From assembly GCA_002350625.1 (NCBI GenBank), contig DEFE01000038.1:1015-10696 (forward strand): a DNA stretch of 9,682 nt. The letters are read 5' to 3'. Below are positions 7,404 through 9,682 of this stretch, piece after piece. A program made the translations under genes and the position numbers. The stretch's first letter is position 1, and every line of letters starts with the position of its first letter. The notes below the pieces were generated by a model. The model made no database searches. It worked only from the letters and a program-made list of their open reading frames with translations, and had not been told where the DNA came from. The DNA comes from Lachnospiraceae bacterium UBA2860. GTDB taxonomy: Bacteria > Bacillota > Clostridia > Lachnospirales > Lachnospiraceae.

Positions 7404-8201
7404 CTACAGGACGTCCGCAAAATGGACGCGGAGCCGCATGAAGATCCGGTTGCCGATCACGTAGACAAGGACGGCCCAGATCCAGAAATACAGGCTGTCA
7501 AAGCCCCGCTCGAAGAACCAGCGGCCGCCGATGATCGCGTCGCGGTAGCCGGTCACGATGTAGTACATCGGGTTGATCTTAAAGAGCCAGGCGATGTTCT
7601 CGAAGCTTCTTATGTCGAACATGATCGGGACCGACCACACGCCGAACTGCAGGCCGATGTTCACGATCTGCGACATGTCCCTGAAAAAGACGACGATCGA
7701 GCTCGTCGCGTAGACGAGGCCGATGACAAAGATCAGCATCGCGAAGAAATAATACGGGAGCTGAAGGAGATAGAGGCTCGGATAATAGCCGTACAGAGCC
7801 GCGATGATCAGGGCGACCAGGACGAAGAACAGGTGGACGAACAGCGCGGACAGCGCCTTCACGACCGGAAGCACGCGGATGTTGAAGACGACCTTCTTGA
7901 CCAGGTAGCTGTACTCAAGGAGCGTCGCCGTGCCCGCGCTCATCACCTCCTGGCAGTAGAACCACGGGACGATGCCCGCGACGAGATAGACCAGAAAAGG
8001 CAGCTCGAGGGACTGGCCCTGTTTCAGGCCGTGGCCGAAGACCAGCCAGTAGATGCACACGGTCACCACCGGCTGGACAAAAGCCCATATAATACCAAGA
8101 TAAGACCCGGCAAAGCGGGTCTTAATGTCATTTTTTGCCAGTTTTAAGATCAGGCGCCTGTTCGCGGCGATCTCAGATGGCAGCGTGTTCTTGAAAGTCA
8201 T
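7404..8201 (-). CDS. wzm: Polysaccharide ABC transporter permease (Wzm / ABC2 family)
   Basis: This is the membrane subunit of an ABC exporter that moves a lipid-linked glycan from the inner to the outer face of the cytoplasmic membrane, paired with the ATPase encoded next. The 265-residue protein begins with a cytoplasmic stretch holding the ABC2 signature DIKTRFAGSYLG then IIWAFVQP (about residues 25-44). Hydrophobic segments lie at roughly 34-57, 68-88, 112-136, 147-172, 180-200 and 236-256, giving about six spans, with the typical PMYYIVTGYRD near residue 211. I chose the ATG at 8201: it gives the normal family length and sits one base after the rmlC stop. The frame extends upstream to 8291, but that part overlaps rmlC and reads as basic nonsense. 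The Shine-Dalgarno is weak (GGAG, 12 nt away), as expected if ribosomes reinitiate from rmlC. It ends in TAG. Confidence 0.93.
   Translation of the reverse strand: MTFKNTLPSEIAANRRLILKLAKNDIKTRFAGSYLGIIWAFVQPVVTVCIYWLVFGHGLKQGQSLELPFLVYLVAGIVPWFYCQEVMSAGTATLLEYSYLVKKVVFNIRVLPVVKALSALFVHLFFVLVALIIAALYGYYPSLYLLQLPYYFFAMLIFVIGLVYATSSIVVFFRDMSQIVNIGLQFGVWSVPIMFDIRSFENIAWLFKINPMYYIVTGYRDAIIGGRWFFERGFDSLYFWIWAVLVYVIGNRIFMRLRVHFADVL
8101..8124 (-). repeat. Perfect inverted repeat (9-bp stem, 6-nt loop) near the 5' end of wzm
   Basis: TAAGACCCG and its exact reverse complement CGGGTCTTA are separated by six bases. In the transcript this makes a stable hairpin beginning about 77 nt inside wzm. No run of U follows, so it is not a typical intrinsic terminator. 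It covers the conserved codons for KTRFAGSY, which may be the whole reason it exists. A role in tuning translation or mRNA stability is possible but unsupported. Confidence 0.5.
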
Positions 8202-8202
8202 A

Positions 8203-8772
8203 TTACTGTTTGTCTCCGCGTCCTGCGATATATGCTTTGAGGCCGCCCCACTTTGTGTCCTTCTCCGACAGATTCGGCGCAGCGTCCGCAAGGAGCGGCC
8301 AGTCGATGCCGATCTCCGGGTCGTTCCACATCAGGCCGCCTTCGTCGTTCGGGTGATAAAAATCCGTGCACTTATAGCAGAATTCCGCTTCGTCGCTCAG
8401 GACGTAGAACCCGTGCGCAAAATGCTTCGGGATGAAGAACTGCTTCTTGTTCTCAGCGGAGAGCCGCACGCCGAACCACTTGCCGAAGGTCGGCGAGCCG
8501 TCTCTTAAATCCACCGCCACGTCGAAGACTTCGCCGCGCACGACGCGGACGAGCTTGTCCTGCGGGAAGTTGATCTGGAAATGGAGCCCGCGGAGGACCC
8601 CCTTCGTGCTCATCGACTGGTTGTCCTGCACGAAGACCGCATCGATTCCCGCCGCCGCAAAATCGTTGTAGTTGTAGGTTTCCATGAAATAGCCGCGGCT
8701 GTCTCCGTACACGGCCGGGGTGATGACCTTAAGTCCCTCGATCGAACAAGTCTCGACTTCTATCTTCCCCAT
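8203..8772 (-). CDS. rmlC: dTDP-4-dehydrorhamnose 3,5-epimerase RmlC (RfbC)
   Basis: RmlC epimerises dTDP-4-keto-6-deoxyglucose at C3 and C5 to dTDP-4-keto-L-rhamnose, the third step of dTDP-rhamnose synthesis. The 189-residue protein has the usual cupin-fold RmlC length and motifs: DSRGYFMET near residue 24, FVQDNQSMS, GVLRGLHFQ with the catalytic-type His near residue 64, VAVDLRDGSPTFGKW, FIPKHFAHGF, and WNDPEIGIDWP near the C-terminus. The FVQDNQS form, with Gln where many proteobacterial enzymes have His, is in my recollection common in Gram-positive versions. The ATG at 8772 is supported by an AAAGGAG site 8 nt upstream. The gene ends in TAA one base before the wzm start, so translation of the two is probably coupled. 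RmlB and RmlD, needed for the remaining steps, are not in this window. Confidence 0.96.
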   Translation of the reverse strand: MGKIEVETCSIEGLKVITPAVYGDSRGYFMETYNYNDFAAAGIDAVFVQDNQSMSTKGVLRGLHFQINFPQDKLVRVVRGEVFDVAVDLRDGSPTFGKWFGVRLSAENKKQFFIPKHFAHGFYVLSDEAEFCYKCTDFYHPNDEGGLMWNDPEIGIDWPLLADAAPNLSEKDTKWGGLKAYIAGRGDKQ

Positions 8773-8780
8773 GATCTAAG

Positions 8781-8787
8781 CTCCTTT
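8781..8787 (-). promoter_or_regulatory. Ribosome binding site of rmlC
   Basis: AAAGGAG lies 8 nt before the ATG at 8772 in the 44-nt gap after rmlA. It fixes the start of rmlC. The rest of the gap shows no terminator hairpin or promoter-like elements, so rmlA and rmlC are probably cotranscribed. Confidence 0.85.
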
Positions 8788-8816
8788 GCCTGACGCGTCT
8801 GTCCTCGAAGTGTGCC

Positions 8817-9682
8817 TTACAGTCCCTCCGCAATTTCCAGCAGATACTGGCCGTAGGCGGTTTTGAGAAGCGGCTGGGCGAGCGCACGCAGCTGCTCCTT
8901 GTCAATAAAGCCTCTCTTATAGGCGATCTCCTCGATGCAGGAAATGTAAAGGCCCTGTCTCTTCTGGAACGCCGAGACGAAGTCCGCCGCGTCGAGCAGC
9001 ATGTCGTGGCTCCCGGTGTCGAGCCAGGCGAAGCCGCGCCCGAGGGGCTCGACGAAGAGGTCTCCTCTGTCGAGATAGGCGTTGTTGACGTTTGTGATCT
9101 CGAGCTCGCCCCTTGCGGAAGGCTTCACGTTCCGCGCGATCTCGATGACGTCGTTGTCGTAGAAGTAGAGACCCGGCACCGCAAACTTTGACTTCGGATT
9201 TTCCGGTTTCTCCTCGATCGAAATGGCGCGTCCGTCCTCGCCGATCTCGACGACGCCGTACTCGCGGGGATCCTTGACGTAATAGCCGAAGATCGTGGCG
9301 CCCTTCTCTCTCGATGCGGCCCTGTGAAGCACGCGCGAGAAGCTCTGTCCGTAGAAGATATTGTCGCCTAGCACCAGTGCCACGCGGTCATCTCCGATGA
9401 AATCGGCGCCGAGGATAAAGGCTTCGGCGAGTCCGTTCGGATGCTCCTGCACGCAGTAGGAGAAGCTCATGCCCAGCTGGCTGCCGTCCCCGAACAGCTC
9501 CTCAAACACCGGGAGATCCCGCGGCGTGGAGATAATGAGGATGTCGCGGATGCCGGCGAGCATCAGTGTCGAGAGCGGATAATAAATCATCGGCTTGTCA
9601 TAGACCGGCATGATCTGCTTGCTGACCGCCTTGGTCAGCGGGTAGAGCCTTGTGCCGGAGCCGCCTGCAAGAATGATGCCTT
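8817..9682 (-). CDS. rmlA: Glucose-1-phosphate thymidylyltransferase RmlA (RfbA), 5' end just cut off
   Basis: RmlA joins dTTP and glucose-1-phosphate to give dTDP-glucose and pyrophosphate, the first step of dTDP-L-rhamnose synthesis in the cytoplasm. The frame is open to the right edge and begins GIILAGGSGTRLYPLTK, the nucleotide-binding signature. An AA dinucleotide before the first Gly codon fits a Lys codon, so only about Met-Lys is missing. An internal Met at 9611 is not the start, because the signature lies upstream of it. Other family marks are KPMIYYPLS, LVLGDNIFYG, the EEKP sugar-binding motif, GELEITNVNN and WLDTGSHD. About 287 residues are visible, against a usual length near 290, so the gene is otherwise complete, ending in TAA. 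rmlC follows after 44 nt in the same direction. Family assignment is very secure; the promoter is outside the window. Confidence 0.97.
   Translation of the reverse strand, partial: GIILAGGSGTRLYPLTKAVSKQIMPVYDKPMIYYPLSTLMLAGIRDILIISTPRDLPVFEELFGDGSQLGMSFSYCVQEHPNGLAEAFILGADFIGDDRVALVLGDNIFYGQSFSRVLHRAASREKGATIFGYYVKDPREYGVVEIGEDGRAISIEEKPENPKSKFAVPGLYFYDNDVIEIARNVKPSARGELEITNVNNAYLDRGDLFVEPLGRGFAWLDTGSHDMLLDAADFVSAFQKRQGLYISCIEEIAYKRGFIDKEQLRALAQPLLKTAYGQYLLEIAEGL

Noticed and set aside
8101..8124. Inverted repeat as an intrinsic terminator
   Set aside because: No U-rich tract follows the stem on the minus strand, and it lies inside a coding sequence in mid-operon.
7380..8147. Plus-strand frame of 255 codons rich in Asp, Arg, Glu and His
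   Set aside because: It is antisense to wzm. Hydrophobic codons of a membrane protein read backwards give this charged composition.
8202..8291. Upstream extension of wzm to an ATG at 8291
   Set aside because: It would overlap rmlC by about 90 nt and add a basic, non-conserved N-terminus. The ATG at 8201 gives the normal family length.
8773..8816. Possible promoter between rmlA and rmlC
   Set aside because: The 44-nt gap is mostly the ribosome site and has no convincing -35/-10 pair.

Overview
The window is a compact, single-direction block of six minus-strand genes for a rhamnose-containing surface polysaccharide exported by an ABC transporter. In transcription order, from the right edge to the left, it reads: rmlA (lacking only about two N-terminal residues), rmlC, a Wzm-type permease, a Wzt-type ATPase with a long C-terminal extension, a very large multidomain protein of about 1466 residues (methyltransferase, kinase-like region, helical linker, beta-rich module, two GT2 glycosyltransferases), and a second large glycosyltransferase that runs off the left edge. 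Gaps between genes are tiny: 44 nt, 1 nt, about 50 nt, 18 nt, then a 1-nt overlap. No promoter, terminator, RNA gene, mobile element or CRISPR array was seen, so the block looks like the middle of one long operon whose promoter lies beyond the right edge.

The organism is probably a GC-rich member of the Bacillota (Clostridia, perhaps Lachnospiraceae-like). This rests on strong purine-rich Shine-Dalgarno sites (AAAGGAG, AAGGAGG, GGAGGGGGAG), on the wording of the RmlA and RmlC proteins, and on the style of the linker and GT2 architecture. It is an inference and not certain.

How the genes fit together: RmlA and RmlC make dTDP-rhamnose precursors (RmlB and RmlD must be encoded elsewhere). The GT2 modules would build the chain on a lipid carrier at the inner face of the membrane. 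The methyltransferase plus kinase-like half of the giant protein resembles, in order and motifs, the chain terminator WbdD of E. coli O9a, while the methyltransferase plus two GT2 modules resembles WsaE of the Geobacillus stearothermophilus S-layer glycan cluster. The Wzt C-terminal domain is of the kind that recognises a capped chain end before export. The most interesting reading is that chain synthesis, chain capping and possibly length control are fused in one polypeptide, next to an exporter able to read the cap.

The two large glycosyltransferase genes share a GT2 module that aligns without net gaps over 227 codons, evidence of duplication inside the cluster. The long plus-strand open frames are antisense shadows of these GC-rich genes.
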